A DNA stretch of 64,000 nt, taken from positions 3,100,001 through 3,164,000 of the forward strand of contig JADWQD010000003.1 in the NCBI GenBank assembly GCA_016110215.1. Reading direction: 5' to 3'. The DNA is from Capronia americana. Taxonomy: Eukaryota; Ascomycota; Eurotiomycetes; Chaetothyriales; Herpotrichiellaceae. The position numbers were made by a program, and so were the translations under genes. Below the pieces are notes generated by a model, which made no database searches, was not told the origin of the DNA, and worked only from the letters and a program-made list of their open reading frames with translations. This document shows, piece after piece, positions 1-10,439 of the stretch (the first letter of the stretch is position 1; every line of letters starts with the position of its first letter).

Positions 1-1151
1 GCTACAGGACCCAGTCAACGGAGTCTCCAGACATTCGAAGGCGTCCTAGAATATCAGGAAGAGAGAAATGCTGGCACGGCTCATCTGTGTCGGCGTGGCT
101 TGGATCTGATCATCTCCAAGCAAACAACATAGAATTCACAGTACCGCAGATAGAATCCCAGTCGCGTATTGATTATGGCTTGATTTTTGGATAATGTGGT
201 TGGTCCCACGGCAGAAAATAGACCATCAAATAAGGTTATGTACGGGGAATGCCAACCGAAGGATTAGGTTCCTCGGGCTGCCCCGGACCGCCTAAAGGCA
301 GCAGACCTCCAGGCGAAAACTTTACCAAGACTAATTAAGCCTTTAGCTTCAGAGATACGGTGTTAGGCCTTTGGCAGCCACGACCCACACCTACAGTATT
401 TCTTCGACAGTCAGACCTCCGTCACCCTTCCTCCTCTTACCACAGCATTACACCCCAACATACGATACGTCAATAACGGAGTACATGGTGCATGGAATGC
501 ACCTATCGAGACTTCACGCTATAGAGGTACGAAACCTTCTCATATCTCATCAAAGGTCTCGTCCTCGTCAACGCAGATCTTATACGAGGTTCTAGCATAC
601 TCCTCCGCTTAGCCTCCATATGAGGCAGCACTGAATGATACGCCTTAGAAAGAAGCATCCGGCAGACGACGAGACGGTCATCGTTAGTCTGTATTGCCTG
701 ACAACCAGTGGTGTTCTCGACCTGCGCGGCAGATTCCCACCTGTTGATCAGGGTTGCCATTCGTCCGTCAGGAATTCTTCTTCCCTCTTCTTCAACCTCT
801 CTCCGCGGGTTCCCCATATGTCGGATAGCAGCCATGCGTGTCCAGCACCAATGGAAAACCCTGGAGAATGCGGGTCGGCCGCTGTTATCAAGAAAGCTCG
901 CTACCGTACCAGTAGGACTTCACCGGTCAAGAACCAGCGAGTGAGTTTGGCTTTTTGGATTGGTGGTTATGGAAAAGCCTTACCACACCCTCAACAACCC
1001 CTGATGAGTCGGCTCTGCAGAATTGTTAGGATTGCGGTGCCCCGGGTTGACAATATAAATCTCCTCATGACGACCAAATTCGAAATGTCGACTTCATACG
1101 CCTTGCTTTCCCCCCCTTCGGCAGCTCACTATATCTCGATCCAATAGAAAT
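1..1151. other. No supported gene (window start to STAND-like gene)
   Basis: Open frames exist on both strands (for example 635-1147 plus and 503-835 minus), but they overlap each other, have no recognisable domain and no fungal intron pattern, so I do not call them. The last few hundred bases should hold the promoter of the gene starting at 1152; I see no clear TATA box. Confidence 0.5.
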
Positions 1152-2605
1152 ATGGAGGTCGTTGGCGCATTTTCTGCCATTCTAACCATCGCCACGGAGT
1201 GCAATCGCATCTGCAAAAGGCTGCGTCGCTGCTTGAGATGCCTCAAATACGCCCGGGACGACATCAGGATCATCCGCGACGAGGTGGAAACGTTCAGCAG
1301 CCTTCTGAGTATGTTCCATAGGACTATCACGGACTCCCGGTTGGCCGACGAAGGGCTGTCCGCAGAAATCAAATCGTCCAAGTTAGAACAAGTTATCGTC
1401 AGATCAGGGAGGGCAGCTCTAACAAAGATTGAAGACATTTTGGACGACGTCGAGCCACTCAGAGCCGACAAGGCCTACTCTGCCCTCGCGCGATGGATTG
1501 CTCGCTGGAGATGGTCAACGCGGAAGGAGGAATGGACACCTATCCAAGCGTCACTGAATTCGGTCAAGCAGAGCGCCGAGCTGCTCATCTCGATGGTATA
1601 TTTCCAGGACCTTGTTCGTAAACTCGACGTGCTGCGAGCTGAGGCGCGAACGATACCCAACGACCTGGTTCAACAGTTGTCAGTGATCCACTTTCATCGA
1701 GTCTTGTCCATGCTATGGATGCTGATTTCCATCTAAACAGATCTCTCTATGCAAGTCAGACCAAAAAAATGATGTCTCGTTGTAAGAGGACAGTGGAAGA
1801 CAGTCGGCGTGTGCGAGACCACCAAGCGCATGTGTGGCAGCAGATCAGTCAAGAGATGGCCGCGGTGGCATCTCATTTGATCCGATCTCATATTTCGTCG
1901 CACCCTGAGCTCAGAGACGTTCTAGCTCACAATGGTGCTCCGTCCTTCGCCGCTGGCAATTCGACAACGTCAACCAATTCCAACCCACCCGGAAGTCCGC
2001 CGACACGACCCTCGGATCCTCTCAGTCCAAGAGGGCCTCAGCTGGGGCCTTCTTCAGGCCTTGCACCAGTGGCTGAAATATCTTCAGATTCCTCGGGCCA
2101 TGCACCTATACCTATAATTCCGGCCGGCACAGCTCGTATACCTATATCTGGAACCCCTGCATCAGTCTCTGAAGTGTCTCTAGATTCTACGGATTATGCA
2201 TTCGTACCTGGAACTCCTGTACCAGTCTCTGCGACCTCATTACATTCTTCAGATTATGCATATATACCTGCAATCCCTCCAGATGCATTGGGTCGTTTAC
2301 CCCAATTACTGGAACCCCTGCTCCGTCCTTTGGTCAATCCATCCATACCTAGAACCCCCTCAGGTTCCACAGGTCATATACCTGAGTCTGGAATCCCTGC
2401 GGATTCTTCAGACCATGCACCAATGGCTGAAATGCCAACGTCTCCAGGGCATGCACCTGTAGCTCCGTCGGATTCATCGAAAACTGATTCCTCCGAGACA
2501 CAACTCCCTCCTCCGAGTCAGACCCGTGACGGCCAGGTCTATGTTCCAACTGCATTATTTGGCCGACCAGAACCAACCATTCGTCCATCCAATCCCCGAG
2601 AGTGA
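1152..2605 (+). CDS. Fungal STAND-type N-terminal domain protein with Pro/Ser-rich repeat tail
   Basis: Two exons, 1152-1678 and 1741-2605, joined by a 62-nt intron (donor GTCAGT, branch CTGAT, acceptor ACAG); the join is in frame and gives 463 residues. Residues 1-230 are helical and begin MEVVGAFSAI, the usual opening of the N-terminal domain of fungal STAND/NLR proteins and of the azaphilone-cluster protein L N-terminal family. No NACHT/NB-ARC or repeat sensor domain follows. Instead the C-terminal half (about residues 270-440) is low-complexity Pro/Ser/Thr/Gly with degenerate tandem units around SSDYAxxPxxP. In full-length fungal STAND proteins this N-terminal region is an effector or signalling part; here it stands alone, so any role in non-self recognition is inference. 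The same reading frame continues 31 codons past the TGA at 2603-2605 to a TAG at 2699-2701, and that extension looks protein-like, so the annotated end may be a nonsense mutation or a read-through site. Confidence 0.72.
2050..2470 (+). repeat. Degenerate coding tandem repeats in the STAND-like protein
   Basis: Units of roughly 60-70 bases recur, each encoding a variant of Ser-Ser-Asp-Tyr/His-Ala followed by Pro-rich residues (SGHAPIPIIP, STDYAFVPGTP, SSDYAYIPAIP, SSDHAPMAEMP, SPGHAPVAP). They have diverged but are clearly related and stay in frame. Confidence 0.6.
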
Positions 2606-2701
2606 GATGCAAATCCGGCAGAGCGAGCGGACCTTGTGGATAAGATCCGGAGTCTTGGCGAGGTGTACTGTCGTCCAAGAAGGTTACCAGTATCGTCCTA
2701 G

Positions 2702-3858
2702 TAGGACTTGATTCCATCCCCCAAGTTACTTCTCCATTGGCGTCGCCGAGGATCGAGAGCCATCTATGCTCTGATGAATTCTGCCGACAACTCCCAGATT
2801 AGGATCGGACATGATCTGGTGACGATTGAACTCGGAGATCTTCCCTTTAAGAGATTGAAGCTCTTCTGTGCGCGAAACAATTTTTGATGTTTAAATAAAG
2901 AGCGTGTTCCATATCCAGCGAGCAACTTGAGCGTCTAGCAACTTATTTGAGTCAATCTTACCTCCTGAGAACTTGGTAGCCTTAGAGCCGAATGAACGCG
3001 CCCTCTCCTGTACCATACTGTCTGTGGTCCACCAGACTTTAAGTAGTGATCTCTGATTGTTGTTCAATTTCCACTTGCAAGCGCTGCCGGTCGATATGCT
3101 GGAGATGAGCTCGGAGCTGCCGCAGTCCACCCTGGTGCGTGAGGCATATCATTAGCTGAGAGCCGAAAGGGTCCATCACTCCTCTCAGCTCATTCCATTC
3201 TGCCCATACTCGCGGCGAGGATTTGGACAGTTGAGGTGAAGTGTAATATTAAGTCAGCGCAGGAAGGCTCACTACTGAGGAACCCGCGAAAGGCTGCTTC
3301 ATATGTAGAAATATGTGTAACGTGTAGCAATCGTAGGGAGAATCCAAAGCATCAGGGCCGGAGCGAACTTGGACGCAGTCATCCAATCTACAAGTAAAAC
3401 AACGTTGAGAGTAACAGCTCGTTACGGGTACCTCTTCCTTTCTCTGCCTCCTCACTTTTCATTTGCTTCTTCCCCTTCTGCAATAGCGTTCCTTCTCTCG
3501 CTTCTTGTAATCCAGTAGGAGGCATTCCATTCGCACCAGTCTTGTGCACGGTGACGGAGTCAGTCTATCGTGCTCCAATTCCAAGCTGTCTCGTAAGTCT
3601 CCTTTGACGTTACACAGGATTCTAATGCGGGGACCAGAACATCGCTTAATGGGCCACTTCCATCGCCCCGAACCATTATCCTACACCTTTCGTTCTCTGC
3701 ACGCCGTAATCGACTCACTCTCCTAGAAGTTACAAAAGTCTCCTTCTGCTATTGTTGCCTCTGATCTCAGGCCCACAAGGGCAATCACACCGCTCGACGC
3801 TTCAACCTGCGCAATAAATTGTCGGATATTCGTTCCTGCGCAGTCTCCCGGGAATGAT
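2702..3858. other. Intergenic, no gene seen
   Basis: About 1.1 kb with only short unrelated open frames (the longest is 79 codons, 2891-3130 minus). It probably holds the 3' ends of the converging STAND-like and Rieske genes. I see no repeat or RNA gene. Confidence 0.5.
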
Positions 3859-5256
3859 TCACCACTCCACCGTGTGAGGGAAGCTGGACATTCGCGAACA
3901 CGTCTCCAGCGCGGGCGTGTCGGCAGCACCGTCAAGTGCATCGCACAGAGCTTCGGCTTCGGTGTCTATGTCGGCGGTGCTGGTGACGCGGATGGCAGGC
4001 TGCACCTTCCTCTTGGCCATCTTCTCGGAGCGTTGATGTTGAGCCAGAATTGCAAACAAGTCAATCGTGCGACCTGCAACAGCCTGTCAGTCCTTGTTGT
4101 CACCAGGAGTTGCACGCGAGCTCTTACCTCCGCACTGATAGGCAAAATACTTGGAGCTTGTCGAGCTCTTTTCTTCCGCGCCTGATCTGGTGATGGCCAT
4201 CAATTCCTGCTTCAGCATCCATTTCCACTTCTCTAGAGTTTTGACGGGAGCCACATGGCCTTCCTTCGCGTACAAGTCGCACCTGACAATGACTTCGGAG
4301 CTTGACCGGGGTAGAAGGACCATCGTGCACCACAGATCATCATCCAACTCCTTTATAATGGTCAATGGGCCGAGCAGCCGCACGATCTTCGACTTGCGAA
4401 GTGCAGAAAACCATCCAAACGGACTCTGAGACCATTGTGCTTGATCGGAGAACTCGTTGGCTAACGTCCTGTCAGATGCCTCGTCTTTGCAAGCTTTCGA
4501 CCGACTCACCAATAGTCTTCCAATTCGTTCCGCACGTCACTTCCATTCCATCCGCCCAAGAACAGTCCCCGAGGTCAACATGAGACTTCACATTGTTGAA
4601 CGGGAGATTCAGCGTACTGGCATCGAAGTTGACAAACACTAGCCCTTCCCTCGTCGCTATCAACTTGATTTCGAACAAGCCATTCTCGGCGGGCACGAAC
4701 CCCGGAGATTCGTCGAATTTAGGAGCCTTGACCAAGGCGCCCGTGTCGTCATACTGCCATCCATGGTACTTGCACGAGAATCTGGTCGACGTGCCGCAAG
4801 ACTTGCGGACCACGGTATATGCTCGATGGCGACAGACGTTGTGAAACCCTCGCAGCTTCATGTCCTTGCCCAGAACCACGAAAAAGGAGATTCCAGCCAC
4901 ATCGAATGCGTGATAGTCGCCCGGTTTCGCAAATCTGCTCTGATGACAGACGAAGAGCCATGTCTTGCGAGCCGTCAGTTCCTGTCGGGCTGGTTGCGAA
5001 ATAAGGCCTCAGTTACCTTGCTGAAGAATGCCCGCTTCTCCAACTGGAAGATCTCTTCGTCCGACATATCGTCCTCTTTCCTCAAGCTACCTTTCTCTGC
5101 CCGATCCAAGCTTGAAACTGGTCCAAATATTTGCTTGCTGGGGTGTATGAAACTCAGCAGTATGCGAGCGAAGAGATATACAAGGCAGGATATCAAAAAT
5201 GCATACAGTGGCAGCGGGTAGCTCACTGATCTCAGAGGGCTTGAAGTTAGGTCCAT
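3859..5256 (-). CDS. Membrane-anchored Rieske [2Fe-2S] protein lacking the oxygenase iron site
   Basis: Four exons, complement of 5256-5017, 4963-4510, 4460-4128 and 4073-3859, with introns of 53, 49 and 54 nt; all joins are in frame, giving 413 residues. An upstream in-frame ATG at 5364 would add 36 residues; I prefer 5256 because a hydrophobic segment (about residues 15-37) then sits at the N-terminus as a membrane anchor. Residues 65-190 match the Rieske domain of choline monooxygenase-like ring-hydroxylating oxygenases: cluster ligands C124, H126, C144 and H147 (CRHRA and CKYHGW). The NWK motif that opens the catalytic domain is present, but the D-x3-E-x2-H-x4-H iron motif that should follow is absent, and only about 190 residues remain. 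It may act as an electron-transfer or sensor protein. The divergent neighbour at 5922-7034 has the complementary half. Redox function of the cluster is well supported; partner and substrate are unknown. Confidence 0.85.
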
Positions 5257-5921
5257 CTCCAAACCGAGGGGGCGCGCAATCACGGTGGTACTACAACTGT
5301 ACGTGCCTTCACGGTATATGAATTTCGACAACAAGGGCGACCTTATCAATGGTGTATTGCCCATTTGGTCTGAAAAGGCATTTCAACGGCCGGGCCGAAG
5401 TCCACTGGAGACTAAGCGCCAATGACAATGGAAGGGGAACAATCCATGGCCTCGGATCCGATGCATATGATGCTCTGTTTCGTCAATTACTCGCCATGAT
5501 ATCAAGGCTGACGCACCCTTGGGGCAGTCGGAATCCCAGCTTGGCTCAAACCGGTAATGCGATCCCGCAAAGCCTTTGTCCCTCTCCAACTTTTGAGAGG
5601 TGCGGAAGTACCCTTCAATTGCACGCAACATTAATCCAGTGAGACATTAGCACATGGACACCAGTTCATCCAACGATGAATAATGGATGATCACATTGAG
5701 GCGGCCCTTGTCACACCCCATGCCCGCAGCAAGGGGTATGTGCCGACCACGCGGCTTCGCCAACAGACCTGGACGGTATTCGAATACCTCTTTGGGAATT
5801 CGGAACGAAGGCAGGACTTGTCGCAGATTTAATATCCCTCAGGCCTCTAGAGTCGTTGATGGTCTTATCTGACGGACAATGCTCGCTTCTCGTCAACACG
5901 AAACGGGTGCTCGTCTCAGTC
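5257..5921. promoter_or_regulatory. Shared divergent promoter of the two Rieske-related genes
   Basis: This 665-bp stretch separates two genes transcribed away from each other. At 5387-5397 it has CGG-N5-CCG, the inverted half-site arrangement bound by many fungal Zn2Cys6 regulators. No regulator gene of this class lies in the window. I see no TATA box at a convincing distance from either start. Co-regulation of the pair is inferred from layout. Confidence 0.45.
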
Positions 5922-7034
5922 ATGGACGCAACGAAGACACTCCCAGCGTCGTGGTATATTTCACAAAACCTGTACTCCCTTGAACAGCGAGCTGTCTTTT
6001 ACAAGGCGTGGTACCTCGTTGGTGCTGTGCCGAGGTTTCCAGCTGGTGAGGACGTCGAATATGAGTTTGCCCAAGTCGCCATCAGTGTTCGACACGATGG
6101 AAATGAGAATTTTGAGGTGATCAGGAAGTCTGATGTACGCTCATCGCGGTTGAAGCCCCGCCTCCTTGGGAGCCATTGCCTCTTAACTCTTCCCAGGGCT
6201 TCATACTCAACCATTACCTGACACCTACGGGTCTCTTGTTCACCACCATCGACTCTTCCGCACCGCCGTTCGAACAATGGTTCCCTCCCTCGCTGCTCGA
6301 ACTCCTGTCCGGCTACAACTTCCGCCGCCTCCCGCACCGCCGCTCGATCAAATACCCCGGCAAGTTCAACTGGAAAACCATGGTCGACGGCTACCAAGAG
6401 TGCCTGCACTGCCAGTACACGCATCGCAGCTTCAGCGTCCTGTACCCACCCACCTTCTACCAAGTGCACAACCATAAAACCTATAGCCGACACATTGCCG
6501 ACCCCCAAAAACCCAACGACGGCCTCTTCTTGTACTTCTTTCCCATCTGCACATTGAACCTGTACGGAGGCGGAATGAGCAGCTTTCGAGTCTGTCCCGG
6601 CGACAAGGTCGGCGAGACAAGAATGGAGTTCGACTACTACTTTGATGATGGCAAAGGTGGCATGGAGGGGTTTGAAGACTATTTCAAATTCGTGAGGAAG
6701 GTCGCGTTGGAGGATTTCGAACTTTGCGAAGTCGCCCAGTCAAACCTTGAGAGAGGCGTTTATTCGCAAGGCGTTTTGAACCAGGCCAAGGAGAGTGGTG
6801 TGCTTCGTAAGTTCTTCAACCGCACCGCCCATGCGACTGTGTTCAGGCTTGCAGCTCAGAGAGATTCCTAACCCACTTGTGTCGCGAGCAGATTATCAAC
6901 AACTGACCAGGAAGATGGTGGTTGAGAAGTTTAAGGAGGAAGAGGCCGAGCGGAATGCCTTGAGTCCTGCCAGCAGCAGAGCAAGTGGCATTGGTCATGT
7001 CAGTGGCCAAGACGATGTTGCAGTATCCGCTTGA
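5922..7034 (+). CDS. Rieske-less ring-hydroxylating oxygenase catalytic subunit homologue
   Basis: Three exons, 5922-6134, 6197-6806 and 6892-7034, with introns of 62 and 85 nt (branch CTAAC in the second); 321 residues. Start chosen at the ATG 5 codons before LPASWY, the usual beginning of the family; an ATG at 5856 is possible. Residues 7-60 match the extreme N-terminus of choline monooxygenase-like oxygenases. Residues 72-300 match their catalytic domain: NWKTMVDGYQEC with D135, E139, H142, H147, and D244 in EDFELCE as likely third iron ligand. The segment that should carry the [2Fe-2S] ligands (CxH and CxxH) is missing; residues 71 and 72 flank the place and the first intron sits exactly there. 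The 62-nt intron is far too short to hide the domain. Without its own cluster the protein needs an outside electron donor; the divergent Rieske gene is the obvious candidate. It could instead be a degenerating paralogue. Confidence 0.82.
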
Positions 7035-7192
7035 TGCGAGCTGCGAAGCCGTCGTTGTCGCTAGTGCGGTGCGGTTGAAGGACCTCCCGGAGGTCATAGA
7101 ATCGATCCTCACGGTTCCTCGTCGATTTGAGGCAATTACTGCTCATCACATCATCCATGTAAAGCCGACGATTTGGTCGATGCATGACTCGT

Positions 7193-7979
7193 TTAACCAT
7201 CACCATCGACATGGTCTTCCTTCGGCGCCGCTGCCATGTCCTTTTCCCTCGCCTTCTGTTCCTCCTCTACTTTATCTAGCTGCTTCAATATGAATGCAAT
7301 GGTCGCGTCTCTCGCCCTCTCCAATTGCTTGAGCCGAGCGAGTGACATGGAACTGTAGTCGAGTTTCTTCGCGGGAGAAGCGGCAGAATCAGTCGAAGTA
7401 GCAGTCGACGGGTGTGCCGGCGATGAATCCGGCTTTCCATCCCCGGTCTCAGTCCCAGTCCCGATCTTACTCTCGGTCCCAGTAGTCACATTCGACGCCT
7501 TCCCTTTCGCCATCTCAGCCAATAAACCCCTCAGCACAACGATGCTGTGGTCCCTCTCTACGAGTTGATTCGCCAACCTTGCTCGTTCGGCTTCATCATC
7601 TCCATCTTGCTTTTCCGCGGGATTTGGGGCCGTGGTCGCAGTGGCAGTAGGAGTAGCAGTAAGAGCAATTCTATCCCCGTGGCCGCCGGCGCCGCCGGGA
7701 TGAAACTGCCCAACACGAGCCATCCACATCCTCACCGCCTCGGTCGCGCAGTTCTCCATGTGCGTGAACCGCACGGGCCCCAACATCACGCCACCATACC
7801 ATCTCGCCACGACGATCACGCCCTCGACCTGCATCGAGGCGAGGACCCGCTCGAGCCGTTTGCCCGCGTACTTTTCGCCGTCGTCGTCGGAGCCCGTGGT
7901 GAAGGTCGATGTCGATGTCGATGTCGTGGCGGGTAATGGTGATGATGATGATGATGATGATGTACGATTTGGGGTTCCC

Positions 7980-8013
<34 letters not shown>

Positions 8014-8455
8014 GAGGGTGGTTGCGACTATTATTACTACTACTACTACTGGTAGTAGTTGTAGAGCCGAGTTGGAGGGTCTGTTGGGTCGAACGCCTCC
8101 GCCAGGCGACGATGCGGTGCGAGGCCGTCGCGAAGGAAGGGTGCGATTGGAGACGTTTGACTATCGTGGTTGTCGTGGTCGATGTGGAGTTCCGGGTGCC
8201 GCCGCCGCTACTTGTGTTTCCGGGCTGAGGAAACACAGACGAGCCAGGGTGGAAGTGCGCTTGGAAGGTGGAGTTCCGGTCTTGGATCTGGGACGAGATG
8301 AATATCTGGTCCTGAGCTTGGGATTGAGCTTGAATCTCGCTGGCATTGGTGCTGGCATCGTGATGGCGGTGGTGATGCTTCTGACGCTGGTCGTAGTCGT
8401 CGTCAGGGTAGAGAAGGGGTCGCTTTTTAGGATTCGACGCGTTGGACACGGACAT
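7193..8455 (-). CDS. IMPACT/YIH1-family (UPF0029) protein with low-complexity insertions
   Basis: Single exon, 420 residues. Residues 49-260 contain the IMPACT (UPF0029) fold in pieces: ISSQIQDRNSTFQAHF, then SHRIVAWR, then DDDGEKYAGKRLERVLASM and VVARWYGGVMLGPVRF. In yeast Yih1 and mammalian IMPACT this domain regulates the eIF2alpha kinase Gcn2 through Gcn1; those proteins also have an RWD domain, which I do not see here, so the role may differ. Long Ser/Thr/Ala runs split the domain and are encoded by trinucleotide repeats (about 7905-8055). The C-terminal 150 residues are acidic and helical, with a likely coiled coil near residues 380-410. It converges with the oxygenase homologue that ends at 7034. 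Confidence 0.85.
7905..8055. repeat. Cluster of trinucleotide microsatellites inside a coding region
   Basis: Several short perfect tracts follow each other: GATGTC at about 7905-7925, GATGAT at 7940-7960, GACGCC at 7983-8010 and TACTAC at 8030-8050. On the minus strand they encode Ser, Ala and Asn runs of the IMPACT-family protein. Slippage at these tracts would change protein length without shifting the frame. Confidence 0.7.
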
Positions 8456-9378
8456 GGCGGAGGCCGCTAGAGTAATTATTTACTGTATTACTGTACGTCG
8501 TGTACCTCGCAGTGTAGCGCGAGTGGTGTGGTGTGGTGGCTACTGTACTTGTGTAGTGTACCTAGGTAGGTAGGTGTACTAGTCTCCAGCGATCGCAATG
8601 ATCCTGTTTGTAGGATACTGTATCTGCGCCTGTTGCATCTATTAATTTTTACACAGTATACCAGATATTGAAAGCTGACGCGATGTGATGTGACGTGGCG
8701 CTGTGGAATTAGATTGTGAGATCAACAAGATGACGGATTATTATCCTACAGATCCAGGCAAGTGAATGGTGGAAGTGGAAGAAACTTGAGTCGCCGCGAG
8801 AAGCCGGGCTAATTAGCGCGGGGTCATTAACAACGTATCAGTATCATCTATTATATTTTATATTTTATACTATTGCATTATCGCAGCGTATACTCACGAC
8901 ACGGTGAAACCATTCAGGCAAAACTGTGGAAGAGTGTCACTTACTGCAGGTTCATGACTGACTCTGTGCTCGGTGATGGCGACTGAATGGCAATGACAAC
9001 GCGAGGCGCTCTCCAGACTACAGTCACCCTGTCTTGAAAAAGGTTGTATACTCGCTATCTCCCATCTTCGTTTTCATCCTCATCTTCATTGCCTCATTAC
9101 GAAGTACATACTAATTAATGAAGCGACCCGAAATGATCGTCGTCGTCGCTTGATGAATGCATGTTCATATCCATCCATCGTGGTCTCATTAGGCGACCCG
9201 ACCCTGTTTGAAATGTTTCCCGCGAACCTCAAGCCAAGACAGAGAGACGCCTCTCAACTGCCCGGTCTCCGTGCTCTTGGTTGATTGCTGTTTCTTATTC
9301 AATCCAATCCAATTCAAGTCAATGCTCAATATCCAAGCTTCATGCTGGTGTTCGTGCTCATGCTCGCACGCCGTCCCT
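8456..9378. other. Intergenic, AT-rich, with GTAC-rich low complexity
   Basis: About 0.9 kb between the start of the IMPACT-family gene and the 3' end of the next minus-strand gene. 8466-8580 is rich in TACTGTAC, GTGTACC and a run of GGTA repeats (ctaggtaggtaggtg); 8840-8880 is an A/T tract. No coding signal is seen. Confidence 0.5.
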
Positions 9379-10439
9379 TCATTTCATGTCCTCCCAGTTG
9401 CCGGCTTCGTCTTCATCTTCGTCTTCACCATCACTATCGTCATAATCCCCGTCATCATCTTCGTCGTCCGATGAAATTGCGCATTCGGTTGCCGCGCCAT
9501 TGACTCTGATGTCGCTATTTGACATTTCGACCATGCGGAATGCGCTGACTCGCCCTTGCTTGTCATCCTCCGTCGTGTTGCCGCCACAGCCTTTCTTGTT
9601 CTTATTATACGAGCTCGCCGCACTGGAGGTGTTCGAAATGGTGGTGGAATCCGCAATGGTGAAGCCACGGACAACTCTCGTTCCGGTGACGGGGTCGGTG
9701 TATTCGGACGAGGCGTCCGTGACGGGCGTGCCAAGCGGGCTGGACGACATGGACCCAGATGAGCCATAATTGGTGAAAACGCTGTTGTTGGTGGTGGTGC
9801 GAATGTCTGTCATGGGCCTACGGCGGCGCTGGATCTTGACCCTGACTTTGACCTTGGTAGCCCGGTACTGCTGCCAGATCTGCGGATCGAGGCCCACAGG
9901 CGGATCGTCACCTAGGAAGTCAGCGATGATGTCGCCGTCGACTTTGAGCCGCTGTTCGAGGTAGTTCAGTTGCCAGGACGCAGACGCGTCAACGGCCCGG
10001 CGGTACTTGCCGAAGCCGGTCATTTGGGGCAGGGGGATGGCGATGCGCGGCTCCGAGTATGCCCTCTTGAGGCCATCCACACTGGCCGATGGGGCGGTGG
10101 CGACCGTCGGGGTGGATTGCGTGCGTTGGAGATTTGGCTCATCAGAGCCTGCCCCGTCACTGCCCGGTGCAGATGGAGGTGAAGTTGCGCCGGCGGGCCC
10201 GGAGCGCATGCTGTTGCCATTGCGCGAGACTGAGCGGGCAGAGTCAGCAGGAAGCGGCGACGAGAGGATACACCACACGTACGGGCTGATGACGCTGTCG
10301 TTGAGGCCTTTGTCACCTCTCGGACCAACTTGAGGTTGGCTTCGGCGCCCTTGTACTTGCGCTCGAGGCGCTTGTACTCGCTGCGGTCGGCGGCCGCCCT
10401 TCCGACGACGAGGCGCGTGACGGTGTCAAAGGAGAACAT
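9379..10439 (-). CDS. Conserved-looking fungal protein of unknown function, acidic tail
   Basis: Two exons, complement of 10439-10283 and 10229-9379, with a 53-nt intron (donor GTACGT, acceptor CTCAG); 335 residues. I do not recognise the family. The N-terminus (about residues 1-50) is a basic amphipathic helix region. The middle has RAYSEPRIAIPLPQM and a folded-looking segment with an aromatic core, DASASWQLNYLEQRLKVDG (about residues 130-150). A KVKVRVKIQRRRR stretch near 190 is very basic and could be a nuclear localisation or nucleic-acid contact. The last 40 residues are mostly Asp and Glu. The mixture of basic patch and acidic tail suggests a nuclear or chaperone-like role, but that is speculation. 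Confidence 0.7.

Noticed and set aside
635..1147. 170-codon plus frame upstream of the STAND-like gene
   Set aside because: No family, overlapped by frames on the other strand, and ends just before the start of a well-supported gene.
5922..7034. Idea that the missing Rieske loops are hidden in an unrecognised exon
   Set aside because: The only intron at that place is 62 nt, too short for the roughly 60 residues needed, and neither strand nearby carries a second CxH/CxxH motif for this gene.
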